DNA from: an uncultured Prevotella sp. | Lineage (GTDB): Bacteria; Bacteroidota; Bacteroidia; Bacteroidales; Bacteroidaceae | Assembly: GCA_900315955.1 (NCBI GenBank) | Contig: ONBC01000005.1 | Coordinates: forward strand, 1-52,921 | Direction of reading: 5' to 3' | Length of the DNA: 52,921 nucleotides | Part shown: positions 16,349 through 26,000 of the stretch, piece after piece | How positions within the stretch are numbered: position 1 is the first letter of the stretch | How the letters are laid out: every line of letters begins with the position of its first letter | Made by a program: the position numbers and the translations under genes | The notes under the pieces: model-generated | Database searches by the model: none | The model's input: only the letters and a program-made list of their open reading frames with translations | Told to the model about the DNA's origin: nothing

Positions 16349-16484
16349 CTGTTTCTAATTCTTGCAGTTTCAATAGATTCCTTCAGCTTCAAGTGATAGC
16401 TATATCTATTGTGGAAAATTATATTCTTAACAAAATATAGGAATTAAATACTATTAAATTTTCGTTTATATATTGTTTTATTTA

Positions 16485-16492
16485 TAACTTTG
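16485..16492 (+). promoter_or_regulatory. -7 promoter element for GH109 gene
   Basis: TAACTTTG matches the Bacteroidota -7 consensus exactly and lies 30 nt before the start codon. The -33 region is AT-rich (TTCG at 16461) without a clear TTTG. Confidence 0.6.
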
Positions 16493-16521
16493 CCAAAAGA
16501 AACCTTATTTTAAATAGTAAT

Positions 16522-18105
16522 ATGATGAAAGAACCTAAAAAAATTTTGGCAGCTATCGCTTTTGCGGCTGTTTCGTTCTTCATGCCGGTAGGTGCCAATG
16601 CACAGTTCAATTGGCCTTATACCATAAAGAATGGGCAGGCTGTAACCGATGTTCCTGCCCGTCCTGCTGGTCAGGAGAATGTCTTGAATCTTGCAACGCC
16701 CAAGCTCAGTGTTGTTCGCGTAGGTTTTGTTGGCTTGGGTATGCGCGGCCCGGGTGCTGTGGAACGGTGGACCTACATTGATGGCACGGAGATCAAGGCG
16801 CTCTGCGACCATGAGAAGAACGGTGCTGAGGCCTGCAACAAAATATTGGAGAACGCAAGCCTTCCCCCAGCAGACGTGTATTACGGCGAGGATGGCTACA
16901 AGCAGTTGTGCGAGCGGAAGGATATCGATCTTGTTTATATCGCTACTGACTGGCGTCACCATTTCACGGTGGCTAAGTACGCTCTTCAGCATGGCAAGAA
17001 CGTTGCTATTGAGGTTCCTTCAGCCATGAACCTTGATGAAATTTGGCAGCTTATCAATCTTAGTGAGCAGAAGCGTCTTCATGTCATGATGTTGGAGAAC
17101 TGCTGCTACGACTTCTTTGAGCTCAACACGCTGAACATGGCACAGCATGGCGTGTTTGGAGAGGTGGAGTACGTACAGGGTGCTTACCGTCACGATCTCT
17201 CTCCGTTCTGGGACGCTTATTGGAAGAAGGATGCCAACGACAAGTTGGGCTGGCGCCTCGACTATAACCAGAAGTTCCGTGGCGACGTGTATGCTACTCA
17301 CGGTCTCGGTCCTATTGCACAGGTGCTTAACATTCACCGCGGCGACCGTATGAAGACCTTGGTAGCCATGGACACCAAGTCGATTAATGGTAAGCAGTGG
17401 GTCGAGAAAATGTCGGGTGAGAAGTGTGATACTTTTGCCAATGGAGACCACACTGTAACGCTCATCAGTACCGAAAACGGGAAGGTGATCGAGGTGCAGC
17501 ACAACACGATGACACCAGAACCTTACAACCGTATGTACCAGGTCGTTGGTTCTAAAGGCTTTGCCAACAAATATCCTATTGAGGGTTACGCCTTGTCGAG
17601 CAATCAGATGAAGACTGTCGGTGTGCAGCCCACCAGCGACAAGATGTCGGGTCACGATTATCTCCCCGAGGAGGATGTGAAGCGTCTCGAGCAGAAATTC
17701 CGTGACGCTCTTGTCGACAAATATGAGGCTAAGGCCAAGAAGGTAGGTGGCCACGGTGGCATGGACTTTATCATGGACAGCCGTCTGGTGTATTGCTTGC
17801 AGCATGGTTTACCGCTTGATATGGACGTATATGACCTGGCTGAGTGGTGCTGCTTAGCCGAACTGGGTTCCATTTCTATGAACAACGGCAACATTCCTGT
17901 TCAGGTTCCTGACTTCACTCGTGGCTATTGGAATGTTCAGAAGGGTTACAAGCATCTGTTTGCTTCTCCCGAAGAAGAGCAGGCTGTTGACAAGGCAAGT
18001 GCCGAGTTTACCGCCAAACTGAAGGCTAAAGGTGCCAAGTATTGGAAAAAGCACGGTAAACAGGGTGATGCTCAGAAAGCGGGCAGCAAGCAGATGAAAA
18101 TCTAA
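16522..18105 (+). CDS. GH109 alpha-N-acetylgalactosaminidase (NAD-dependent, Gfo/Idh/MocA fold)
   Basis: A 527-residue exported enzyme. Signal peptide 1-~28 (MPVGANAQ). A Rossmann fold opens with VGFVGLGMRG (67-76), the NAD site. The family hallmarks follow: EVP at 164-166 (in place of the EKP of ordinary dehydrogenases), MLENCCYDFFE (190-200), AYRHD (221-225) and THGLGP (259-264). These phrases are those of GH109, whose members remove terminal alpha-GalNAc, for example from blood-group A, by an oxidation-elimination-reduction route with tightly bound NAD. It stands alone between a terminator and its own promoter, next to a GH31 gene of probably the same bond specificity. The basic C-terminal tail is unexceptional. 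An ordinary oxidoreductase is unlikely because of the EVP and THGLGP motifs. Confidence 0.88.
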   Translation: MMKEPKKILAAIAFAAVSFFMPVGANAQFNWPYTIKNGQAVTDVPARPAGQENVLNLATPKLSVVRVGFVGLGMRGPGAVERWTYIDGTEIKALCDHEKNGAEACNKILENASLPPADVYYGEDGYKQLCERKDIDLVYIATDWRHHFTVAKYALQHGKNVAIEVPSAMNLDEIWQLINLSEQKRLHVMMLENCCYDFFELNTLNMAQHGVFGEVEYVQGAYRHDLSPFWDAYWKKDANDKLGWRLDYNQKFRGDVYATHGLGPIAQVLNIHRGDRMKTLVAMDTKSINGKQWVEKMSGEKCDTFANGDHTVTLISTENGKVIEVQHNTMTPEPYNRMYQVVGSKGFANKYPIEGYALSSNQMKTVGVQPTSDKMSGHDYLPEEDVKRLEQKFRDALVDKYEAKAKKVGGHGGMDFIMDSRLVYCLQHGLPLDMDVYDLAEWCCLAELGSISMNNGNIPVQVPDFTRGYWNVQKGYKHLFASPEEEQAVDKASAEFTAKLKAKGAKYWKKHGKQGDAQKAGSKQMKI

Positions 18106-18135
18106 ACGTGCTACGATATAGCATTTCTCTTATAT

Positions 18136-18167
18136 AATCCTCCCATTGCATAGTGGGAGGATTTTTT
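18136..18167 (+). terminator. intrinsic terminator of GH109 gene
   Basis: Ten-base arms AATCCTCCCA (18136-18145) and TGGGAGGATT (18154-18163) followed by a run of six T. Confidence 0.93.
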
Positions 18168-18174
18168 AGTGCAT

Positions 18175-18207
18175 AAAAAAATAGGAACTGGCCCGGCCAG
18201 TTCCTAT
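18175..18207 (-). terminator. intrinsic terminator of GH31 gene
   Basis: A 13-bp near-loopless palindrome (ATAGGAACTGGCC 18181-18193 with 18195-18207). On the minus strand it is followed by seven T (18181-18175). It faces the GH109 terminator, giving back-to-back terminators between convergent genes. Confidence 0.88.
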
Positions 18208-18233
18208 CTTTATCATATATAGGGTTAAACAAC

Positions 18234-21200
18234 TCAGAAATCGATTTCTTTCAGTCCTTTGTCCACAATCATACCCTTCGGTGATACGGGTTTGACACGG
18301 AAAGCGCGCAGGGCCTTGAAGTGCATGACAAAGAGCGTCTCGTTGCCCGAGATCGGTTGCTCGTTTCCGACATTGGTGAATGTAGGATAAAGAACCTGAC
18401 TGCCATCGGTGTGGTGACGGTCGTAGGTCATGTTCGTCATGTCTTTGGCCGCTACAGCATCCACCCTCTCAAATTTCATGTCTTGTGGGTTGTAGGGCAA
18501 GATAAAGTTGAAAGCATTGATTGCTTTCATACCGGATCCTTTGACGGTAACCGTTATATCATCACCAGCCTTATAAGCCTGTTTGTCAAAGACATAATTG
18601 AATTTGCCGGCCAAGTTGCCTTCATCCTCAAGCTGTGCGCCGCCGTCGAGTCGTGTGGAGACATTGGAGACGTCGTAAGCATCAATCATTCCATTGCCAT
18701 TGATGTCACCGCCAGATATGTAGCCGTCAAAATCAGCGTCGCCTTTCTTCAAGCCCATATAGTTGGTGTAGGAGGTGAGGTCGTTTTCGTCGATCTTGCC
18801 ATCGTTGTTGATGTCTCCGGGCAACAATGATTTCGTGCCAGGGACTTTGAACACATAGAACTCTCGTCCGGATCCAAAGCCACCTGCTGCTTCTTTGACA
18901 TCCACTTTGACGTAGCGCGCTACCGGATTTTGAGCCAGCACTACCTCCTTCGTCTTGGCATCGCGAGCCCATTGCTGTTCGCCCACCTCAGTCCATTTCT
19001 TACCATCACGGCTTACTGAAATATCACAGCGGGTGATAGTGCCGTTTCCGGCATCCGCCCGTGGAAGATACTGCAGTTTATCAAGGGTGTTGACACTGTG
19101 TAAGTCAATCGTGAAAGTAAACGGCACGGCCTTACTGTAATAGTCGGTATGCCAGATGTCTCCCGTAGTGGCAAAGTCGAAGAGATGGCCGATGCTGAAT
19201 CCGTCCATGTCGCGCGCGGTCGATGTGGCTGTCAGTCCATGAAGCGCGTTCTCAAGCGGATTGACAGCTGTGCGCGTGTTCATGGTGGTCCATTCGCTGG
19301 CTCCATTGGCATTGACAGCCCTCACTTTGAATGAGTAGTCGGTGGCCGGCGTAAGGTCGGAGAACAACAGGCTCGTTCCTTTAATAGTGGAGTAGGTCTC
19401 ACCCTGGAACTCGATCTCATAGTAGTCGGCATTGCTGACGGATTGCCATCGGGGTGCGATCGAATAGGGTTGAATGTCAGCCGTCTGCATGACAGGTGCC
19501 TGTAATGCGCCGGTCTTCTTCAACTGTCGGTTGCTGTTGTCAAGCGATACGAAGCCGTCAATGATCACAGAAATATCAGTCTGTGTGATATCCGTGGCGG
19601 CAAGGCGCACTGTAAGCTGAGGCGTGTGTCTGATGCGCTTGGAGGCAGCCTCGCTGCCTTTCGTTGAGAACCTGTTCATTTCAGGAGCCTCATCGTAAGA
19701 CCATGCGTTTTCTGCCGATGGATCCTCAGCAAACTTGATCTTCTTTCCGTTTATGATGGCTGCCACCTTCTTTGGCTTGCCCCCGCAGTTTACGATGAGG
19801 GTGGTGCGCTGTTCACGTGTCATGCCGTTGAAGTGGCCTTGGGTCTTGGCGACATTGAGCGTCAATTTCTTGCCCGAGAGCATGCTGTTGACTTGTGTCG
19901 TGGCACTGTCTCCATGGAGATAGGCTTCGGTTGTACCGTCATCATCATAGAGATAGAATAAAGACTGGCCTTCAGGATAGAACTCGAAGGTACGGTTTGA
20001 ACGGTCAATCTGTGAAGGGTTGTTGTTGGCATTGACCAGCGGAATGATGGATCCTGCTTTTACGAAGACGGGCAGTTTCCATATCGGCGCATCGAAGTCG
20101 TTGAGAATGCGTCCCCCCTCGTAGGCCTCTCCCGTGAAGAAGTCATACCACGTGCCTTTGGGCAGATAGATTCCGTTGCGTATGTCGTTGCCTTCCTTAT
20201 CAGCCTTCGTGTTCTGATAGACCGGAGCGACGAGAAACGCGGGTCCGTACATATACTGATAGCGCGTGGCCGTGCCGTGGGTAAAGTCGGAAGGATCTTC
20301 GAGGAACATTGCCCGGATCAGCGGCTTGCCCGTTACGGCTTCGTGCGAGTAGGTATAACTGTAGGGCAGCAGCATCGACTTGAGCTTGAGATACGACCGG
20401 TTGATGCTGGTAGCCGGTTCGCCCATCTGCATGGGATATTTGGGACTGGTGCCCCAGCCGTCCATATTCAGCTGCATGGGCGTAAAAGCCTTCCATTGGA
20501 AGTCGCGCACATTCACGATCTTATTCCGTCCGCCGAAGATGCCGTCCACGTCACTGGTGATGTTTCCCATTCCCGACAGTCCGGAACCGATATAGGTGGG
20601 AATATGGAATCGGATATATTCCCATTCTCCTCCTGTCTGGTCACCTGTCCAGACACCGGCATATCTTTGCGATCCTGCCCAACCGTCCACCGTGATGATA
20701 AACGGGCGGGCGTTACTGCCGTAATAAGGCATGATCTGTGCCACATCGGCAATGCCGTTGAGGCCGAACGAATAGCCTGAACCTACCCAGGCAACATCAG
20801 TCTTCAGCACGCGCACACCGGCATCGCGCACCTCCTTGACGATGTCACGCTGCAACAGGGCAGGAATGGTGTCGATAGGGTGAAGATTGGATTGCGTCCA
20901 CAAGCCAATCTCTACACCGTGTCGGTGGGCATAGTCGCCAAAGCTCTTCAGGTTGGCAATGTTGCCGTCGAGCGTTGAGGTCTGGCCATAGCCGGCTCCG
21001 TAGCCGTCGTTGGGCAGCACCCAGCCTAAGGGCATGTCGTTTTGGACGTACCGGTCCACGACAGCACGGGCAGAGAACTGGTAGTTGCCCTTTTCTCCGT
21101 TGAGGCTCTCCTTGATGCCACCGTTGTCTTTCTGGCTCTCCGTATAATATTTTCCGTCCTCAAAACGTATGCCCTGTTTCTTGTCGGTCGTCTCCTTCCA

Positions 21201-22028
21201 GTAGTCTCGGTTATAGGCATTGAGATGTCCTTCGTAAAAGGCAAACTTCGGAAGGAGAACCGGATGGCCGGTGAGTTGGTAGTAATCGTTCAGCAAACCT
21301 TCAGGTGTGCTGTCAACCATAAAGAATACGTCGAGGTAGGGCGTGTCGTGGGTAAGCGTTACGGCCTTTGGATCAGCGGCCCCAAAGTCGTAGGCTCCCG
21401 GCGCGAAGGTGTATGGCATGGCGGCATAGCCGCGTGTGGACCAGTAGAAAGGTGACGGTGAGGAGACTCCACCGTCTGTCCAGCTGTTGGTATTCACAAT
21501 TTCTATCTTTTTGCCACGATGTGAGAATCGTCCGTTTTGCACGCCGCCTCCATAGAAATATTCGTCGGAGTGATTGTCGAGGGTCATCGTCGTGCGGCCC
21601 TTGTCGAAAGAAACCGGCTTTTGTTGCTCTACGACTGTTTTGCCATTGCGAAGGTCGGTAACTTTCATTAAGCCGTTGGCTTTGTTGAACTCCACTTTTA
21701 TGGCAGCTGTTGCCACTGATATAGCGCCATTCTTCTCGTTTACAACGAGCCGGCCCGTCTCCCTTCGCGGTTGGTCGACGAGAATGTGGGCTTCGGGATT
21801 GCTTTGCGGATCGCGGATGATGCCGCCCTTTGGATCGCGGAACAGGCGGAACACGTTCTTGCCGTAAAAGTCGACGGTCAGCATTTCGCCGTTGTCGTAA
21901 GTGAGCTCAACAGTTGTAGGATTGATCTGTCTGACAGCCTTCACCGACAAGCCTTCAGCCAAGGCTTTCTGGCCGGTTGACAGCAGTAAGGCAGCAAGCA
22001 GGGCGTAAAATGTCTTTTGGTTTTGCAT
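18234..22028 (-). CDS. GH31 alpha-glycosidase, probable alpha-N-acetylgalactosaminidase, with CBM32, dockerin- and cohesin-like modules
   Basis: A 1264-residue exported multidomain enzyme. Order: signal peptide (1-24), N-terminal beta-sandwich (~25-240), GH31 barrel (~250-600), C-terminal beta domains (~600-700), linker, FN3 (~853-918), F5/8C/CBM32 (~923-1060), a dockerin-type pair of EF-hand loops (DINNDGKIDENDL and DINGNGMIDAYDV, ~1063-1130) and a cohesin-like sandwich (~1136-1264). The nucleophile is Asp411 (VLKTDVAWVGSGYSF) and the acid/base Asp463 (GVWTGDQTG). The KTDVAW version, rather than the WxDMNE of alpha-glucosidases, fits the GH31_18 alpha-GalNAcases described from Enterococcus and Bacteroides, which also carry FN3 and CBM32; this agrees with the GH109 gene next door. 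Subfamily is inferred from recalled motifs; alpha-galactosidase or alpha-xylosidase activity is not excluded. Confidence 0.85.
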   Translation of the reverse strand: MQNQKTFYALLAALLLSTGQKALAEGLSVKAVRQINPTTVELTYDNGEMLTVDFYGKNVFRLFRDPKGGIIRDPQSNPEAHILVDQPRRETGRLVVNEKNGAISVATAAIKVEFNKANGLMKVTDLRNGKTVVEQQKPVSFDKGRTTMTLDNHSDEYFYGGGVQNGRFSHRGKKIEIVNTNSWTDGGVSSPSPFYWSTRGYAAMPYTFAPGAYDFGAADPKAVTLTHDTPYLDVFFMVDSTPEGLLNDYYQLTGHPVLLPKFAFYEGHLNAYNRDYWKETTDKKQGIRFEDGKYYTESQKDNGGIKESLNGEKGNYQFSARAVVDRYVQNDMPLGWVLPNDGYGAGYGQTSTLDGNIANLKSFGDYAHRHGVEIGLWTQSNLHPIDTIPALLQRDIVKEVRDAGVRVLKTDVAWVGSGYSFGLNGIADVAQIMPYYGSNARPFIITVDGWAGSQRYAGVWTGDQTGGEWEYIRFHIPTYIGSGLSGMGNITSDVDGIFGGRNKIVNVRDFQWKAFTPMQLNMDGWGTSPKYPMQMGEPATSINRSYLKLKSMLLPYSYTYSHEAVTGKPLIRAMFLEDPSDFTHGTATRYQYMYGPAFLVAPVYQNTKADKEGNDIRNGIYLPKGTWYDFFTGEAYEGGRILNDFDAPIWKLPVFVKAGSIIPLVNANNNPSQIDRSNRTFEFYPEGQSLFYLYDDDGTTEAYLHGDSATTQVNSMLSGKKLTLNVAKTQGHFNGMTREQRTTLIVNCGGKPKKVAAIINGKKIKFAEDPSAENAWSYDEAPEMNRFSTKGSEAASKRIRHTPQLTVRLAATDITQTDISVIIDGFVSLDNSNRQLKKTGALQAPVMQTADIQPYSIAPRWQSVSNADYYEIEFQGETYSTIKGTSLLFSDLTPATDYSFKVRAVNANGASEWTTMNTRTAVNPLENALHGLTATSTARDMDGFSIGHLFDFATTGDIWHTDYYSKAVPFTFTIDLHSVNTLDKLQYLPRADAGNGTITRCDISVSRDGKKWTEVGEQQWARDAKTKEVVLAQNPVARYVKVDVKEAAGGFGSGREFYVFKVPGTKSLLPGDINNDGKIDENDLTSYTNYMGLKKGDADFDGYISGGDINGNGMIDAYDVSNVSTRLDGGAQLEDEGNLAGKFNYVFDKQAYKAGDDITVTVKGSGMKAINAFNFILPYNPQDMKFERVDAVAAKDMTNMTYDRHHTDGSQVLYPTFTNVGNEQPISGNETLFVMHFKALRAFRVKPVSPKGMIVDKGLKEIDF

Positions 22029-22189
22029 GCAATAGTTTATAGTTTTTTCCGCACCACAGTATTTTATCAGTATTATTCAATGTTAGATTATGTTTCGAGC
22101 AGCATAAAGCGGCTTACGATAGTCCATGTCAAGCGAATCACTTAATCTGGTGGTGCAAGGCAATTCAGCAATTCATCTTTTTGACGAGG

Positions 22190-22197
22190 CAAAAATA
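22190..22197 (-). promoter_or_regulatory. -7 promoter element for GH31 gene
   Basis: TATTTTTG on the minus strand fits TAnnTTTG; it lies ~160 nt before the start codon. No -33 TTG is visible at the right distance. Confidence 0.4.
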
Positions 22198-22426
22198 CAT
22201 ATAAATTCTGAGATACTATCTCCTTTGGGAGATTTTTTTCACGTTATATCGCTCTTGAGTTATATTGTTCAGCTCGATGTCCGATGGGTACTGTTCTGTG
22301 GGGGACTCCGCTGAATAATTACTTCGATGGTAAACAGTTTATTAGATTGTTAATATAAGGTTGTTGGCTCCCCCGTGCTGGATATGGAAAGGGACTTGAA
22401 GAACGAGATAAAAACAATGAACTATT

Positions 22427-22810
22427 TTTACAAAAAGTAAAAAGTCAGGACAATGGAAGTTGACAAAAGAGAAGGCAAAAGTGGAGTATGAAAGGTGAAA
22501 AATGGCTTGTTGGATGAGAAATAGCGACAGAGGATGGACCTTTCTATGGTTATGTCACTGCCCTTTAACTGTTATCTCGGTTACTTAACCGTTAAATGTC
22601 AGTGGCATAACGCTGTAAGGTCGGTGACATAACTATAGTAGAGGCAACAGCTTGAAAGCATTTGAAATACCTCTAACACTGGAAAATTTGATAATCGCTT
22701 GATTGATAATTATTTGTCAACTCGGCTCATTTTGGCGTTCTTTTCATGCGAGGCACCACTTGTTTGAAAAGAATCGATTCTCAGCGGGGGTTGTGACAAA
22801 AATATATTTA
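22427..22810 (-). repeat. dispersed intergenic repeat, copy 2 (inverted)
   Basis: Inverted partner of 2498-2876: exact blocks at 22427-22455 (29 nt) and 22775-22793 (19 nt) with the same spacing (358 and 367 nt overall). Inside, 'ATGTCACTG...CAGTGGCAT' (around 22552-22609) can form a hairpin where copy 1 has a different stem, so pairing at that place is kept while sequence differs. It fills most of the 980-nt gap between the divergent GH31 and susC genes; the rest of the gap (22029-22426, 22811-22950) holds only the two promoters. Confidence 0.75.
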
Positions 22811-22951
22811 CATTTGGCGGTTTCTGAATGATTCATTCTGTTCGAATAACTGATGGCTGGCCAAGCTATATGTCTAACTGATGGTTAAATCGTCTGATTG
22901 ATTACAATATTAACGACTATATGTTAAATCTTAAAGAAATTAGTCTAAATA

Positions 22952-22983
22952 TTTGCAACTATAATACAATTTTAATAACTTTG
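22952..22983 (+). promoter_or_regulatory. promoter of second susC-susD operon
   Basis: TTTG at 22952-22955 and TAACTTTG at 22976-22983 with a 20-nt spacer: a full match to the housekeeping Bacteroidota promoter, 25 nt before the start codon. Confidence 0.85.
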
Positions 22984-23007
22984 CAGTAGAACCTCAAACT
23001 TATAATT

Positions 23008-26000
23008 ATGAATGTAAAACTCACCGAAACAAATTGCCTTGTTACTTTTGGGTTTGTAGCAATGGCGCTGCTGTCACCTCAGAACGTTCTCGCGGGGTCT
23101 GAGCCGTCATCCAAGGTCAACATTACTCAGCAAGCGAGCCATTCAAAGCGCATCCATGGTGTTGTAAAAGATGAGACGGGGGAGCCCCTCGTAGGCGCGA
23201 CCATTCGTCAGGTAGGCACTCAGAATGCCACCGTTACGGATGTCAATGGCAACTTTACCCTTAACGCACCCGTCGGAAGCAAGTTGCAGGTATCGTACAT
23301 TGGCTCTGAAGACCAGACTTTCACGGCCAAGGAGAACATGCAGATCGTGATGACCAACACCAGTACAGCGCTCAACGAGATTATTGTTGTTGGTTACGGT
23401 ACACAGCGAAAGGAGAGCCTTACGGGTGCTTTGAGCAATATCAAAGCCAGTAAACTGAAGGACGTTACCACAACCTCCGTAGAGAACATGCTCAACAGCA
23501 AGATTGCCGGTGTATACGTTCAGCCGGGATCAGGCCAGCCCGGCCAGCGGGGAAAAGTGGTGATCCGCGGTCAGGCTACGCTCAGTGGCGACACCTCCCC
23601 TTTGTGGGTCATTGATGGTGTCATCGTTGGCTCGTCGCCCGGTCAGCTTAATCCCGACGACATCGAGAGCCTGACCGTCCTTAAAGACGCTGCTTCTACG
23701 GCTATCTATGGATCAGAGGGTGCCAACGGTGTCATTGTTGTCACTACCCGCAACCCAAAAGCCCAACCATTGAAGGTGAACGTCGCCGTGAAGTTGGGTG
23801 CCAGCGAACTCGACAGGGGCAAACTGAGAATGATGGACGGCGCAGAGCTTTACGATTATTATAAGTCGTTTGCCAACGTGGACCAAGTTTCATTCCCGCG
23901 TTGGAATGAAGATCTGCGAAACGCTAACTTCGACTGGTACAAGCTCGCCAAGCGGACTGGATTCAACCAAGACTATAATCTGTCAATCACCGGAGGAAGC
24001 GATCAGATTCAAAACTTCTTCTCCGCGGGTTACTATGGAGAGACCGGTGCCGTGAAAGGATATAGCATCAAGAAATATACATTCCGCTACAAAGGAACGC
24101 TGAAACCGACCAAGTGGCTTGAGATAAAACCAGACATCAACGGATCCATGACCGATACCGATGACCGTCAGTACTCGGTGAACGCCATGTATTCTATGTT
24201 CCCATGGGACAGCCCTTATGATGAGGACGGTAACATTGTACCTAACTACTACTCGGGGTGGGTCAACAATAAAGCTACAAACTATCTTTACGATTTACAG
24301 TGGAACAAGTCGACCTATAAGAACTATGAGTTCTCAGGCAGTCTCAACTTCGACATTCATTTCACGCCTTGGCTCACCTTCTCATCGGTGAACAACTTCC
24401 GCTATTATGCTACGAAAGATCACGGTTATCAGGATGCACGGTCGAGCAGCGCAGAAGGAGTCAGCGGTCGTGTCACAGAGTGGCGTGATGACACTCAGCG
24501 CCGGTACACCAACCAGTTGCTGCGTTTCAACAAGACCTTTGGAGAGCACCAAGTATCTGCTTTGTTGGCTTACGAGTTCAAAGATTATAAGTACACTTAC
24601 GAGGACGGTTATGGCACGGGAATTCTTTCTGGCTTCAATGAGCTGTCGGTGACTTCCAAGCCTGAACGTCTGAAAGGCTACTCTCAGGAGTGGGCTGTGC
24701 AGTCTTATTTCTTTAAGGGCAACTATGTCTATGCCGACCGCTATATGGCAGAGGTCTCTCTCCGTCGTGATGGGGCTTCCAACTTTGGTGACAACCAGAA
24801 GTATGGCAATTTCTTCTCTTTCAGTGCCGGTTGGAATATCAACCGCGAGTCATGGTTCAAGGCCGATTGGGTTGATAACCTGAAACTGCGTGCTGCCTAT
24901 GGCTCTGTTGGTAACCGTCCGTCGGCGCTTTATCCGCAATACGATCTTTATTCCGTTGGCTATACCTATAATGAACAGTCGGGAGCGCTGATCTCGCAGG
25001 TAGGCAACAAGGATCTGACATGGGAGAAGACTTATACAGCCGGTGTAGGTCTTGACGGCAGTTTCTGGAAGAACCGTCTGTTCTTCACGATCGATCTTTA
25101 TTCAAAGAAAACAGACAACATCCTTTACCAAGTGCCGGTAACAGGTCTTACAGGTGTTACACGCATCTGGAGAAATGTCGGTAAGATGAAGAACACGGGA
25201 TTTGAGTTGACAGTCGGTGGAGATGTGATCCGCTCAAAGGACCTGACCTGGAACCTGACATTCAATATCGGTCATAACAAGAATAAGCTAACGGATCTGT
25301 ACAAGCAGCTCGACGACAACGGCAACTACGTTGTCAAGCCTGTCATCATCTCTCCGGCTATCGCCGGAGCAGCTCAGCAGATCTTGGAGATAGGCGAGCC
25401 TATTGATACTTATTATATGCCGGAATGGGCAGGTGTCAACCCTGATGACGGATCACCTATGTGGTACACAGATGATGAGAACGGCAACAAGGTGACAACA
25501 TCCAACTATGCTAAAGCTAAATATTATAAGGTGGGCAAGGCTTCTCCAGACGTGTTCGGTGGATTCACTACTACGCTCACATGGCGTAACTTTGACCTCA
25601 ATGCCTCTTTTGGTTATTCACTCGGCGGCCAGACCTACAGCTATTTCCGTCAGGAGTATGACTCTGACGGTGCTTACGCAGGCGACCGCAACCAGATGAA
25701 GCTCAAGGACGGATGGACACGCTGGCAGAAACCCGGCGATCACGCTACACACCCTGTCGCCAAATACAACAACCAGGACAAGGGCAACCTCATGTCGTCG
25801 AGGTATCTTGAGGATAACGATTTCCTCAAGCTCCGTTCGCTGACCTTAGGCTATAACTTTAAGTTGCCACAGTTCGGTCTGGACAACGTGAGGGTATATT
25901 TCTCAGGCGAGAACCTCTTCACCATTACAGGCTACTCGGGAGTTGACCCGGAACTTCACAACAGCGATAGCGGTTCGACAATGGGCATGGCTGGTACATC

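Noticed and set aside
17020-17805. Minus-strand frame of 261 codons opposite GH109
   Set aside because: Antisense shadow of a gene with all GH109 motifs; no promoter or recognisable domain.
19149-21980. Several plus-strand frames of 60-170 codons opposite the GH31 gene
   Set aside because: All are antisense shadows of a continuous multidomain enzyme.
22126-22314. Plus-strand frame of 62 codons in the GH31-susC gap
   Set aside because: No family features, no promoter in front, and it overlaps the GH31 leader on the other strand.
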